Shown here piece after piece: positions 9,498 to 18,524 of a stretch of 64,000 bases of DNA (its first letter is position 1; each line of letters starts with the position of its first letter). The position numbers and the translations under genes were made by a program. The DNA is from Planctomycetota bacterium (lineage in GTDB: Bacteria > Planctomycetota > UBA11346): assembly GCA_016745075.1 (NCBI GenBank), contig JADGDD010000013.1, forward strand, positions 37,929 through 101,928, given 5' to 3'. Under the pieces are notes generated by a model. That model was given only the letters and a program-made list of their open reading frames with translations. It was not told the origin of the DNA and searched no databases.

Positions 9498-10355
9498 CTA
9501 TCGCTGAAGGGTGATGGTTCCTGGTTCTTTCCCAAGGTGGCTAGCAATGTCTTTATGGCTACTGGCCAATTGATAGATGGCTTGGCCTGTGCTGTTTGTA
9601 GCGAGTGTGCGAATAAGAGCCTCTGCTCCACGAGAATTATAAGGGGAGCAAAAATCGCTGGCAAGAAAACGGGGCAGGTGAACTTGGCCACTGCCGAGCA
9701 AGGCTTGAATGCCGCTTTGATTGCAGGCAAGGGTAACACAGGCAGCTAGCGGTTTATCGAGCGCGGATAGTGGAACAATAACACAGTGTGGAGCGCTGCG
9801 CGGGTAGCGGTGTAGTAGTTCCGTGCAGCGTTTAAGGATTTCATTGCGGAGCTGTTGCGTTTGCTCCCATTCTATATCGGTTAAATCTTGATGATGAGTC
9901 ATGAGAGCGGTGAGTGTTGGGAGAAAGGTGGTCTTAATCAATAAGTCTGGGTGGACCTGCCAATGGCTGCGGATAACAAGCTCATGAGCGAGTTTCCAAT
10001 GTTTCTTGTGCAAGGCATCAATGATCTCTTTTTGAGCTGCTAAAGCCAAAGGTTGACGGGGTTCTGGTAAATCATGCAGAGTGTTTGAGGCAGGTGGTGT
10101 TACTGGGGCAGCATTTGGCCAAGCAGGACAACCGCCTTTGATGATCTCGGAAATGCTATAGCCTTGTTGAAGCAGGTCTTGGACACGAATTAAATCATCC
10201 AATTGCTGGCGGTTGTAGGCGCGGTAGCCGTTAGCTTTTCGTTGTGGTCGTGGCCAGTCGTAGCGATGCTCCCAAATACGTAAAGCACTGGAGCTAATGC
10301 CTGTACGCAAGCTTACTTCTTTGATGCTAAAGGTAAGGTGGGTGCTTTGAATCAT
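9498..10355 (-). CDS. MerR-family transcription regulator with C-terminal helical domain
   Basis: 285 residues. Residues about 8-75 are a MerR winged helix (SIKEVSLRTGISSSALRIWE, then NGYRAYN), closest in style to the MlrA/CarH/LitR group, whose members start with this WE-R-Y pattern. The remaining 200 residues are helical, as in the spacer domain of that group. The cobalamin-binding motif (DxHxxG) of CarH is not present, so light or B12 sensing should not be assumed. It is divergent from carA across about 100 nt. No operator is evident to me. Confidence 0.85.
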   Translation of the reverse strand: MIQSTHLTFSIKEVSLRTGISSSALRIWEHRYDWPRPQRKANGYRAYNRQQLDDLIRVQDLLQQGYSISEIIKGGCPAWPNAAPVTPPASNTLHDLPEPRQPLALAAQKEIIDALHKKHWKLAHELVIRSHWQVHPDLLIKTTFLPTLTALMTHHQDLTDIEWEQTQQLRNEILKRCTELLHRYPRSAPHCVIVPLSALDKPLAACVTLACNQSGIQALLGSGQVHLPRFLASDFCSPYNSRGAEALIRTLATNSTGQAIYQLASSHKDIASHLGKEPGTITLQR

Positions 10356-10457
10356 TTCTAGAGCAGTATACTCGTAGACTCTTCGTTTCGCAAGTCGCTT
10401 GGTTATTGCATCGTTGGACTTGCTCTTATGGTGTCGCGCGACGGAGGATTACGCGTT

Positions 10458-11597
10458 ATGGCTCAGGCTCGTTTGGCACTCGCAGATGGCAGCATTTTCC
10501 ACGGACGCAGCGTTGGCGCTGTTGGTACGGTCACTGGAGAAGCAGTATTTAATACGGGCATGGCAGGATATGAAGAAGTCTTGTCTGATCCCAGTTATTC
10601 CGGTCAAATTGTAACCATGACTTACCCAGAGGTGGGAAATTATGGTATGAATGCTGCCGACATGGAAAGTGATAACGCCAAGGTTGCGGGTTTTGTCATG
10701 CGCCAATGTTGTGACAACCCATCAAACTTCCGTAGTGATGAATCTCTAAGCGCATTTCTTACGCGCACAGGTGTTGTTGCGATAGATGGCATAGACACCC
10801 GTGCTATTACTCGTCGTTTGCGTGTAGATGGGGCTATGAACTCTGCTCTCACTAGTGACGACACTATCAGCGATGAAGATCTTATTGCTACCGCGCAAAA
10901 CGTTGTTTCTATGGAAGGCCAAGACTTGGCAACCGCAGCAGGCACCGTTGATGCCTATGATTGGAATGAGGCTGCGGACCCAACGGCTTTTAATATACCC
11001 ATTACTTGGGACTTGCTCGAAGGTGAGCCCCTTGTTGTCTGCATCGACCTCGGCATCAAATATAATATTTTGCGTTTGCTTCGTGCGTGCGGTATGCGCT
11101 TACGAGTTGTTCCTGCATCAACATCGGCAGAAGATATCTTGGCAATGAAGCCGGCTGGTGTTTTCTTGTCCAATGGTCCTGGAGACCCAGCCGCAGTGCA
11201 AGGAATTCAAGAAACCGTTCAGGCTTTAGTTGAAGCCAGTCTACCTATTTTTGGCATTTGCCTTGGCCACCAAATTCTCTCTTTGGCTTTAGGTGCTACG
11301 ACCTACAAATTAAAATTTGGTCATCGTGGTGTGAACCATCCTATTAAACGTTTATCTGATGGTGTCGTTGAAATTGCTAGCCATAATCACGGCTTTGCCG
11401 TTGATCCGAAAAGCTTGCCAGCAGGCGTAGAAATGACTCACCTTAATTTGAACGATCAAACCTGCGCTGGTATTGCTTGCGTAGATAAACCAATTTTTAG
11501 TGTTCAGTATCACCCAGAAGCAGGTCCAGGCCCAGCAGACCCGTTGTATTTATTTGAGCAATTTACTGAAAATATTCGTACATATATTAAATCGTAA
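10458..11597 (+). CDS. carA: Carbamoyl-phosphate synthase, glutaminase (small) subunit
   Basis: 379 residues from the ATG at 10458. The frame opens earlier, but a GGAGG 10 nt upstream and homology to the family start (MAQARLALADGS) favour this codon. The N-terminal CarA domain covers about 1-150. The class I glutamine amidotransferase domain follows, with nucleophile Cys268 in GICLGHQ and the His-Glu pair in QYHPEAGPGP. It supplies ammonia to CarB for arginine and pyrimidine synthesis. carB is not in the window. It is followed 46 nt later by purE, so the two nucleotide-synthesis genes may be co-transcribed. Confidence 0.96.
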   Translation: MAQARLALADGSIFHGRSVGAVGTVTGEAVFNTGMAGYEEVLSDPSYSGQIVTMTYPEVGNYGMNAADMESDNAKVAGFVMRQCCDNPSNFRSDESLSAFLTRTGVVAIDGIDTRAITRRLRVDGAMNSALTSDDTISDEDLIATAQNVVSMEGQDLATAAGTVDAYDWNEAADPTAFNIPITWDLLEGEPLVVCIDLGIKYNILRLLRACGMRLRVVPASTSAEDILAMKPAGVFLSNGPGDPAAVQGIQETVQALVEASLPIFGICLGHQILSLALGATTYKLKFGHRGVNHPIKRLSDGVVEIASHNHGFAVDPKSLPAGVEMTHLNLNDQTCAGIACVDKPIFSVQYHPEAGPGPADPLYLFEQFTENIRTYIKS

Positions 11598-11643
11598 TAC
11601 TTTTATCAATTAACTTTCCCCTACTTCTATAAAGGATATTATT

Positions 11644-12195
11644 ATGGCTGACGTACTCATTTTAACAGGTTCTGATAGTGATCTCCCTGTTGTTCAAGAA
11701 ACTTTCGATACTCTTGCGGGTCTTGGTATTACTGCTGAGTTCCATGTAGCAAGTGCTCACCGTACACCAGAACGTGTTCGGGAATTGGTAAGCCAAGCAG
11801 AAGATGACGGTGTTAAAGTCTTTGTTGCTGCGGCTGGTGGCGCTGCTCATCTGGCTGGTGCTGTTGCTGCGGCAACTACACGTCCAGTTATTGGTATTCC
11901 ACTTGCTGCCGGAGCACTCGGCGGCGTAGATGCGTTGTATGCAACGGTCAACATGCCTCCAGGCATGCCAGTCGCTACGGTGAGCGTTGGTACATGGGGC
12001 GCATATAATGCGGCTTTACTTGCCGCGCAAATGCTCGCTGTTGGTGATGACGACTTAGCAGCTCGTATGCGTGACCTTCGTAACGAACAAACTGCAAAAG
12101 TTCTACGCAAAGACGAAGCGCTGCAAGAGCAATTAGCTGCTAACGCTGCGGAAAAAGCGGCTCAAGATACAAGCGAAGAAGCGGCAAACGCGTAA
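11644..12195 (+). CDS. purE: N5-carboxyaminoimidazole ribonucleotide mutase (class I PurE)
   Basis: 183 residues. It converts N5-CAIR to CAIR in purine synthesis. The class I signatures are visible: GSDSD near 8-12, ASAHRTPER near 38-46, [10 protein letters not shown] near 65-74 and a [10 protein letters not shown] loop near 107-116. The last 25 or so residues form an Ala/Glu/Lys-rich tail beyond the usual PurE end. AAGGAT precedes the ATG. It is tightly followed (5 nt) by an unknown gene. PurK is not present in the window. Confidence 0.95.
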   Translation: MADVLILTGSDSDLPVVQETFDTLAGLGITAEFHVASAHRTPERVRELVSQAEDDGVKVFVAAAGGAAHLAGAVAAATTRPVIGIPLAAGALGGVDALYATVNMPPGMPVATVSVGTWGAYNAALLAAQMLAVGDDDLAARMRDLRNEQTAKVLRKDEALQEQLAANAAEKAAQDTSEEAANA

Positions 12196-12200
12196 AACTC

Positions 12201-12875
12201 GTGACGCAGAGCAAGCAACGCGTCTATTATGAAGCGGCTGTAGATCCATTACAGGCCCGTCTACGTATAGAGATTACTGGTGAAACAACACCATTGTTCT
12301 GTACAACGTTCGAAGAATTTCTGGCGCTGTATACCTGTCATCCACTCTCGGCTATAACTATAGCCGAGAGTGTTGCATTTCTAGCGCCCCGTCATTTATT
12401 TCAAGACCAGCCCTTTGATGACGAGTATCAATCCTTGCTCAATACTTCCTGCAATCAACTCCCGTCAGTACAATGGGTCATCAACCGTTTGGATAATGTT
12501 TCGTGCATGCACGAGCACATGCTTGATGTGCCAGAACTTGGTGCCCGCTTGCTTATGGAAGCACGACGTATTCAACGCGATAGTGTTCATGCCCAAGCGC
12601 ATTGCGCTCAAGAGGGGTTTACCGCGGCAGAAATAGCAACTCCGGCAGGGCTGTGGTTTATAAAGCCACCGCCTTCATCACATCAATTTATGTTACCAAG
12701 TTTTTGCGTCAGTTGCTCAGACTGGCAGCCGCAAGACCCATTCGGTCAATGGGTGTGTTTGCCATGGGCAGAGATCACGACTGTACGAACTGAGCACAGA
12801 AGCTGTGATAACCCGAGTGCTCAAGATCTATCACTCTTACAGGCGGAAACGGATTACGATTTCCCCGCATTTTAA
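12201..12875 (+). CDS. Hypothetical protein behind purE
   Basis: 224 residues from a GTG 5 nt after the purE stop; no in-frame ATG exists early enough to replace it. The protein has no signal peptide or membrane segment and is rich in Cys, His, Gln and Trp (for example SFCVSCSDWQ near 171-180, which could bind metal). I recognise no family. Its position makes it the third gene of carA-purE. The coding sequence contains a 14-bp perfect inverted repeat at 12343-12372. Confidence 0.7.
   Translation: MTQSKQRVYYEAAVDPLQARLRIEITGETTPLFCTTFEEFLALYTCHPLSAITIAESVAFLAPRHLFQDQPFDDEYQSLLNTSCNQLPSVQWVINRLDNVSCMHEHMLDVPELGARLLMEARRIQRDSVHAQAHCAQEGFTAAEIATPAGLWFIKPPPSSHQFMLPSFCVSCSDWQPQDPFGQWVCLPWAEITTVRTEHRSCDNPSAQDLSLLQAETDYDFPAF
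12343..12372. repeat. 14-bp perfect inverted repeat inside a coding sequence
   Basis: Arms CACTCTCGGCTATA (12343-12356) and TATAGCCGAGAGTG (12359-12372) are separated by only 2 nt. The arms encode codons 48-57 of the hypothetical protein. A palindrome of this length is not expected from codon constraints alone. Confidence 0.8.
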
Positions 12876-12995
12876 TAAGATCTTTTCTTCGATTTTTTTT
12901 GTAGAAGAAATAGGTACTACTGTATTCGTTTCATGTTGATTTGCGGTAGAACTGATAGTGAATGAAAGCCTCTTGTTTATAGCTACCTGCGAGCC

Positions 12996-13196
12996 TTAGC
13001 AACTTGGCTCACGACGCTTGGGCTGAATAGGGTTTTCATATAAAATAAAACCTAAGAGCGGTAAGCATAAGGCCAAAAGTAGCCAAAAAACGGCAGTCAA
13101 AGGCGGCTGTTCTTTACGTTGGGCTACACCAACGCAGATATACAACCACAGGAGAATATGGCAACTGAGCAAAGATATAAAGAGAAATTCAATCAT
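12996..13196 (-). CDS. Small two-helix membrane protein, PLDc_N-like
   Basis: 66 residues with two hydrophobic helices (about 3-25 and 34-52) joined by a short charged turn (AQRKEQPP) and a basic tail. The second helix, with a Pro-Leu-Leu-Gly then Tyr pattern, resembles the short phospholipase-D N-terminal (PLDc_N) domain often found alone as a tiny membrane protein. The start is an ATG but no clear Shine-Dalgarno is visible. Function unknown; the call rests on hydrophobic pattern only. Confidence 0.55.
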   Translation of the reverse strand: MIEFLFISLLSCHILLWLYICVGVAQRKEQPPLTAVFWLLLALCLPLLGFILYENPIQPKRREPSC

Positions 13197-13341
13197 GTTT
13201 GTGAATCTAGTATTTCTTTTTGTAGCGCAATAGAGAACATCATTCTTTTTGTGCAGTAAGTTCTCTATTCTGCTTCTTGCAGAGTTAGCTATCAGCTACT
13301 AGTCTGTGGCATTCTACGAAATGAGACACAAGGATTTGAAT

Positions 13342-15630
13342 ATGGGAAGCTCGATAGAACAAAAGTTGTATAACCGCGTGTGGGCTTGCTGTCTGAGTGC
13401 TATGTGTTTGCTGCTAGCTATGCTCTTAAGCAGTGGCTTGGCAGCAGCAGAGCAGGAGCTTAATTTTGCTGGTTGGGAGGATATGCGAGTTATTGCTTTG
13501 GAAGATTGGACTGCCAGCGTCTTGTGTGAAGATATTGACGGCGATGGTCGTGCAGAAGTCGTCACCGTTAATAACAACAAGAGTCGTTTAGATATTTTTG
13601 AATGGTTGCCAGTAGAAAAAAGAAAACAGGAACAACGTTCTTTACCGAATGAATTACCAATGGCGGAGGAATGGACACGTACGGATATACGGTTGGATCA
13701 ATTACCAACCAGTGTTCGGACTGCTGATATTACCAAGGATGGTGATTTAGAATTGATTGTACAGGTTTTACATCCAGCACGAATTATTGTTTTAGATCAG
13801 CAGAATAATAAATGGAGTGAGCAATTTCATATTGATCTTCTTGATGGTGAGACGCGTCGTCATTTCCCAATGTTGGTTCATAATAATAATGCTGTGCCAA
13901 CGGTCTTAGTGAGTTGTGATGATGGGGTGCAGGAAGTCGTGCTGCAAGAAGGTGCTCGTCCATGCTGGCAACACCCACGCGAGAGAACACCGGTGTGGGG
14001 CTGGGGTCTTGCTGATATAAATAACGATGGATCAGAAGATGTTGTTTCATGGTTGCGAGATAAAGAACGTCCCTTGGTCGCTCAATTATGGTCTCACATT
14101 GGGTTTGCGCCTATGCAGTCGCTTGGTGAGATAGATGCACATGTTGCTCGCCTCCTACGTCATGCTGATGGTAGCACTAATATTTGTACGATTAGCGAAC
14201 ATAATCAGCAATTGGTCCGGCGTTATACACTCGGAACGGAAGAAGTTTCAGCGTGGGGAGATGTGCGCAGTATCTCTTATCCAGAAAATGCTTTGTGTAC
14301 CAGTGTCATGTGTGGTGAGAGAAAAGCGTTGATTGTTTGTGATAATGACAGCAGTCAGATGCGCGATTATTATATAACCGAAGATGGATGGCAAGCTGGT
14401 GACGGTTTCCCATCGGTAACAGATATTGTTGAAGTTGTTACCCCAGCCGCCGCTCCTCAGAATATTTTACTGTATACTAAAGGTGGTTCAGAATTATTAC
14501 GCAGTCAGTGGACAGACGGCCGTTTATCATTTCCGGTGCCGTGGGCCTGCGGTCCTGAAGATGATGCAGAGACATCCAAAAAGATTTTAGCTTTGGGTAG
14601 CGCTGGTTCCACCGCATGGTGGGTACAAGCTGTTACTCTTGGGAAAAAATCAGCGCGTCTTCATTTATTTCAGTGGGCCCTTGGCCAAATAGAACCGACT
14701 TGTCTTACGTTTGCCATGAGTGGTAAAGAGATTGAACAAGCGCAATATCTTGGTAACAATCGCCTGTTAGTTTGGCGTAAATTTTCCAAAGAGCCAGAAT
14801 TGTTATATGCAGATGGAGCAGGACAAACACAAGTAACAAAAATGCCTCATTTGAAAGGGGTTCCTAAACATGCATTTCCCTTGTTACAACAACCAGATGG
14901 CACCCTGCGTTTAGCACGTTTAGAAAAGGGAGTTATTCAATGGTTAGATGAAGACTTGCAGGCAACAGACCAGGTGATGATTGGAGATGGTCAGTTTGCG
15001 ATTTCATGGTTGTGTGATGCTACTGGTCAGGTGTGGTTACTGGAACAGGGAGGTAAGCGTGTGCACCTCATGGAGCCGGATGCTGGCGGTATTCTTCGCG
15101 TGGCTCAAACCGAAACCTTGCCAGGTGGTCGTGCGCTTATGAATGATCACATTCTTGGAACCGTACTTATTGGTCATGGCGGCCTCTCTGTCATCGGTGC
15201 TGGTGCGTCTGCACGTTTGCATGTAGTGCAAAGCATTGATGCAACCGAAGACCAACCGCAAGATGATGTAAACCCGCAGGTGCACCGTTTGCTTGCTGCT
15301 GATATTGATGGCGATGGTGGTGAAGAATTATTATTAGCAGACGACTTTCGGCATCAGCTTTCTGCCTATCATCTGAAAGATGGATCATTGCAGGCCGTAT
15401 TGTCATGGAAGGTCTTCACTGATGAGAAATATCCTTACGGTGGCCAAGGAGGTGATCAACCAGAGCCAGAACCACGGCGTATCAGTGTTGGCGATGTTGA
15501 TGGTGATGGTGCGCAAGATTGTGTGTTGTATTGTCATGATCGGATGCTTATTTATCTCGCTCAGAAACAGACCTTCGCAGAACAAACTTCCAGAGAACAA
15601 AGTGATAGCGTTGAAGGAGTGGCCAAATGA
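13342..15630 (+). CDS. Exported FG-GAP/VCBS-repeat protein
   Basis: 762 residues from the ATG at 13342, chosen because AGGA lies 7 nt upstream and a signal peptide (ending SSGLAAAEQ) follows. The frame opens at a GTG 36 nt earlier. Calcium-binding Asp-rich loops of the FG-GAP type recur: DIDGDGRAEV, DITKDGD, DINNDGSEDV, DIDGDGGEE and DVDGDGAQD. The fold should be a beta propeller in the periplasm or on the surface. The stop overlaps the next start (ATGA at 15627-15630), so it is translationally coupled to the serine protease. A scaffold or ligand-binding role is inferred; no enzymatic motif is visible. Confidence 0.85.
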   Translation: MGSSIEQKLYNRVWACCLSAMCLLLAMLLSSGLAAAEQELNFAGWEDMRVIALEDWTASVLCEDIDGDGRAEVVTVNNNKSRLDIFEWLPVEKRKQEQRSLPNELPMAEEWTRTDIRLDQLPTSVRTADITKDGDLELIVQVLHPARIIVLDQQNNKWSEQFHIDLLDGETRRHFPMLVHNNNAVPTVLVSCDDGVQEVVLQEGARPCWQHPRERTPVWGWGLADINNDGSEDVVSWLRDKERPLVAQLWSHIGFAPMQSLGEIDAHVARLLRHADGSTNICTISEHNQQLVRRYTLGTEEVSAWGDVRSISYPENALCTSVMCGERKALIVCDNDSSQMRDYYITEDGWQAGDGFPSVTDIVEVVTPAAAPQNILLYTKGGSELLRSQWTDGRLSFPVPWACGPEDDAETSKKILALGSAGSTAWWVQAVTLGKKSARLHLFQWALGQIEPTCLTFAMSGKEIEQAQYLGNNRLLVWRKFSKEPELLYADGAGQTQVTKMPHLKGVPKHAFPLLQQPDGTLRLARLEKGVIQWLDEDLQATDQVMIGDGQFAISWLCDATGQVWLLEQGGKRVHLMEPDAGGILRVAQTETLPGGRALMNDHILGTVLIGHGGLSVIGAGASARLHVVQSIDATEDQPQDDVNPQVHRLLAADIDGDGGEELLLADDFRHQLSAYHLKDGSLQAVLSWKVFTDEKYPYGGQGGDQPEPEPRRISVGDVDGDGAQDCVLYCHDRMLIYLAQKQTFAEQTSREQSDSVEGVAK

Positions 15631-16592
15631 ATTTATCCGTTATGCTCTTAGTGTTTTTATATAGTTTTGCTACAAGTTGTGTTAGTGCAGCAGAATCGAG
15701 TACTGTCGTGCTTGAAAACGGTGCAGAAATAACAGCTCCCGTGTTGCGTGATGATGCACAGGGCCTTGTCCTCGACCTTGGCACTACCGTGATTACCATC
15801 CCTACAGAAGCGATTGTTACAAAATCTACACCAGTCGTAGAAACTGATGCTGAACAAGTCAGCTCAGCACATAGTGATGTTTTTTCCCTCTATCATACAG
15901 GTCGTATGCAAGAAAAATCAGTAGCAGAATTAGTGAATGCCATCGGTGATGGTGTGGTTATGGTAAAAACGCCACGTGGTCTTGGTAGTGGCTTTTTAAT
16001 TAATAACGATGGCTACCTCATCACTAATTACCATGTGGTAGAAGAAGAAGTTCGTATTACTGTAATGGTCTTTATTCAGGATGAAAACGGTTCCTATAAA
16101 CGAAAAGAATTGAAACAGGTTTCCCTTGTTGCCTTACAGCCCTTGCGCGACCTTGCTTTATTACGCATAGATATGGAAGAACTTGGCGATTTTGTTCTGC
16201 CACATGTTGTAATGAATTATGAAGACCCTGTAGCAGTTGGTGATGCTATTTTTGCTATAGGTAATCCGCTTGGCTTAGAGCGCAGTGTGACCAAAGGTAT
16301 TGTTTCATCTATTACCCGAACGATCGGTCATTTACGTTTTGTACAAACAGACGCATCTATTAATCCAGGCAATAGTGGTGGCCCCATGTTTAATACACGT
16401 GGTGAATTAATAGGAGTTGTGTGTGCTGGTCATAGTTTATTTGCTGGCCTTGCTTTTGGTATACCTGTCTCTGACGTTATTGATTTTCTTAATAATAAAG
16501 ATGCCTATCTCTTTGATCCCAGCCAACCACAAAATGGGAAAAAATATATGCCGCCACCATCATTTCTTCCACATGGTCCGGATAATAAATAA
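15627..16592 (+). CDS. Exported trypsin-like serine protease (S1C, DegP/HtrA-like, without PDZ)
   Basis: 321 residues. A signal peptide (about 1-21) is followed by roughly 80 residues of beta-rich sequence and then a trypsin fold with the full triad: His in TNYHVVE, Asp in RDLALLRID and Ser in NPGNSGGP. The chain ends about 50 residues after the Ser domain with a Pro-rich tail and no PDZ domain, unlike DegP. It is coupled to the FG-GAP gene by a 4-nt overlap and followed 34 nt later by another exported protein. A periplasmic quality-control or processing role for its neighbours is plausible. Confidence 0.9.
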   Translation: MNLSVMLLVFLYSFATSCVSAAESSTVVLENGAEITAPVLRDDAQGLVLDLGTTVITIPTEAIVTKSTPVVETDAEQVSSAHSDVFSLYHTGRMQEKSVAELVNAIGDGVVMVKTPRGLGSGFLINNDGYLITNYHVVEEEVRITVMVFIQDENGSYKRKELKQVSLVALQPLRDLALLRIDMEELGDFVLPHVVMNYEDPVAVGDAIFAIGNPLGLERSVTKGIVSSITRTIGHLRFVQTDASINPGNSGGPMFNTRGELIGVVCAGHSLFAGLAFGIPVSDVIDFLNNKDAYLFDPSQPQNGKKYMPPPSFLPHGPDNK

Positions 16593-16626
16593 ACTTTTTT
16601 ATCGTAATTATAAAGGTATCAATAAT

Positions 16627-18480
16627 ATGAAAAAAATCTTCTCACTTTGTCTAAGTACGGTTTGTTTTGGTCTGTCATCGTTTGCACTGACGCAAGCCGA
16701 AGAACAAAGCGAACCACCAGCATGGTATATGTTACCAGAGCAAACGGTCGCGGTTTTTCGTATGCCATCATTGACTGCTACTTTTGATGAAGCCATGAAT
16801 AGTACAGAAACGGGACAGGTTCTTGCATCTTTTCCGGTGTTTGATCTTGCGGCTGAATTTATTCAATTGAATAGTAATGATGAAACCGACCGTGTGCGTG
16901 ATTTCTGTGAGCACTATAATCTGTCTGTTGATGACCTTCGATTGCTTTTTGATGGGGATATTGGCTGTGCTGTTTTAATAAACGCTGGTGATGATCCGTC
17001 AGAAAGCGCCTCTTTTTTGCTGTGGTTGCAACCAGATCCGGCATTAGCAGAACGACTGGATGCGGCACTGCTTGGCTGTGCAGATATTATAGTGGAAGAA
17101 ACCACCGAAACGACGAGTGCGGACACTGAGGAGGAGTTTTCATCAACGGAACATTGGCATCGCACCGATAGCATTCTTGCTGGAGTCGATGTGCATACCT
17201 TAGGCTCTACAGAGGGAGGTGGTATCGCATGGGCATGGCAAGGTGGCCGCCTTATTTTTTCATATTCTCCTAATCAAGAACACGTAGAAAGTAGTTTAGA
17301 ACGTTTTGTGAGTGCCTTGCAGGTACCAGAGATGGGGAGCTTTGCTCAAGGAATTCAAGATCTACCACATTACCAAACGGCACTCGTTGATGATGGTCGT
17401 TTAGTATATGAATTGCTTGTTAACCCAGAGCTTCTTATTGAACAATTAGACAAGCAGGTGCAACGAAATGTGAGTGCAGATGTAAATGATCCATCACGGT
17501 CTCTTTTTGATTTTGCAGATTTAGAAAAAATTGGTCCATTTTTTATGCGTGCAGCCAGTAATGGTCATGAAAGCCGCACCTTTGGTTTTTGGGATATGCC
17601 AGCCCCACGTACGGGTTTCTTTCGTTTATTCGATCAACAAGAGGTTCGTCAGACAGTGCCAACATGGGTGCCGGAACGGGCAACTCAATACGCACATATT
17701 TCTTTCAGCTTGGAATCATTGTACGAAGTAGTGCGTAATGTTGCTTCACTAACCGGTAATGATGAACATCTTGATACCTTTGAGATGCAAGTGCGTGGTG
17801 TTGCTCAAGTAGACTTTCCAAGTATTCTTGAAGCCTTTGGTCATAAACATACCTTGGTTGCTTTGCCGGAAATTGTGGAAGCGGCTGAATCAACCGAAGC
17901 AGCGGTCTCTTTTAAAATGCCGCGTCAGGCCGTCATTTGGGAAGTTGATAACGAAGAAGTCTGGACTAAGCTGCTGCAACTTGTTGGTATGGCGCAGGCT
18001 GCTCCATTTGGTCAAAACCTTGTTTATGAAAATGATACGCTCGGTTTTCAAGGTTGGCGTATGAGTGGTGCTGACATGCCTGTTGAACTGGGTCTCTATT
18101 ATGGAAATGGTTATGCGAGTTTGATTATGGGCCCTGCACGTACAGGTACCGTTAATGAAATGCTCGCAATTTTATCTAAAAATACAGCGGGAGAACAAAC
18201 ACTTGTTCAAAGTGAAGCTTATCAACGTTTGAGTGGAACGTTCTCTCGACAAGACGGGATAGCCTACGCCTATAGTGATGCGCAATCTGATTTCAAAATT
18301 ATAACCAATTCCCTAGATGATTGGGCAGACAGTGCTGAAGGCCAAGAAGCTGATTTTGTAGAGCGGTTTAAAGAAGCATGGCCTTTTACCGGCGATAAAG
18401 ATTGGCACATCCCGCGTCATGTCTCTGCCTACACCACCGCAGAAGGCGTTGTCATAGAAGGCTACGAGTGGATACCGTAG
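16627..18480 (+). CDS. Large exported protein of unknown function
   Basis: 617 residues from the ATG at 16627, preceded by AAAGG. The frame opens inside the protease gene, but the signal peptide MKKIFSLCLSTVCFG marks the real start. The mature protein is acidic, rich in Glu, Ala and Leu, and has no membrane segment. The opening LPEQTVAVFRMPSLTATFDE resembles large exported proteins of planctomycetes and verrucomicrobia that begin with a stretch about levels of a substrate-binding beta strand; I know no function for them. It is the third gene of the FG-GAP/protease operon. Confidence 0.8.
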   Translation: MKKIFSLCLSTVCFGLSSFALTQAEEQSEPPAWYMLPEQTVAVFRMPSLTATFDEAMNSTETGQVLASFPVFDLAAEFIQLNSNDETDRVRDFCEHYNLSVDDLRLLFDGDIGCAVLINAGDDPSESASFLLWLQPDPALAERLDAALLGCADIIVEETTETTSADTEEEFSSTEHWHRTDSILAGVDVHTLGSTEGGGIAWAWQGGRLIFSYSPNQEHVESSLERFVSALQVPEMGSFAQGIQDLPHYQTALVDDGRLVYELLVNPELLIEQLDKQVQRNVSADVNDPSRSLFDFADLEKIGPFFMRAASNGHESRTFGFWDMPAPRTGFFRLFDQQEVRQTVPTWVPERATQYAHISFSLESLYEVVRNVASLTGNDEHLDTFEMQVRGVAQVDFPSILEAFGHKHTLVALPEIVEAAESTEAAVSFKMPRQAVIWEVDNEEVWTKLLQLVGMAQAAPFGQNLVYENDTLGFQGWRMSGADMPVELGLYYGNGYASLIMGPARTGTVNEMLAILSKNTAGEQTLVQSEAYQRLSGTFSRQDGIAYAYSDAQSDFKIITNSLDDWADSAEGQEADFVERFKEAWPFTGDKDWHIPRHVSAYTTAEGVVIEGYEWIP

Positions 18481-18524
18481 AACAGCACGAGGTGATGAAA
18501 GTAGGGGGTGCGCCTATGCCTAAA

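Noticed and set aside
9498..10355. Cobalamin-dependent light sensor (CarH)
   Set aside because: The helix-turn-helix fits the group but the DxHxxG cobalamin motif is missing.
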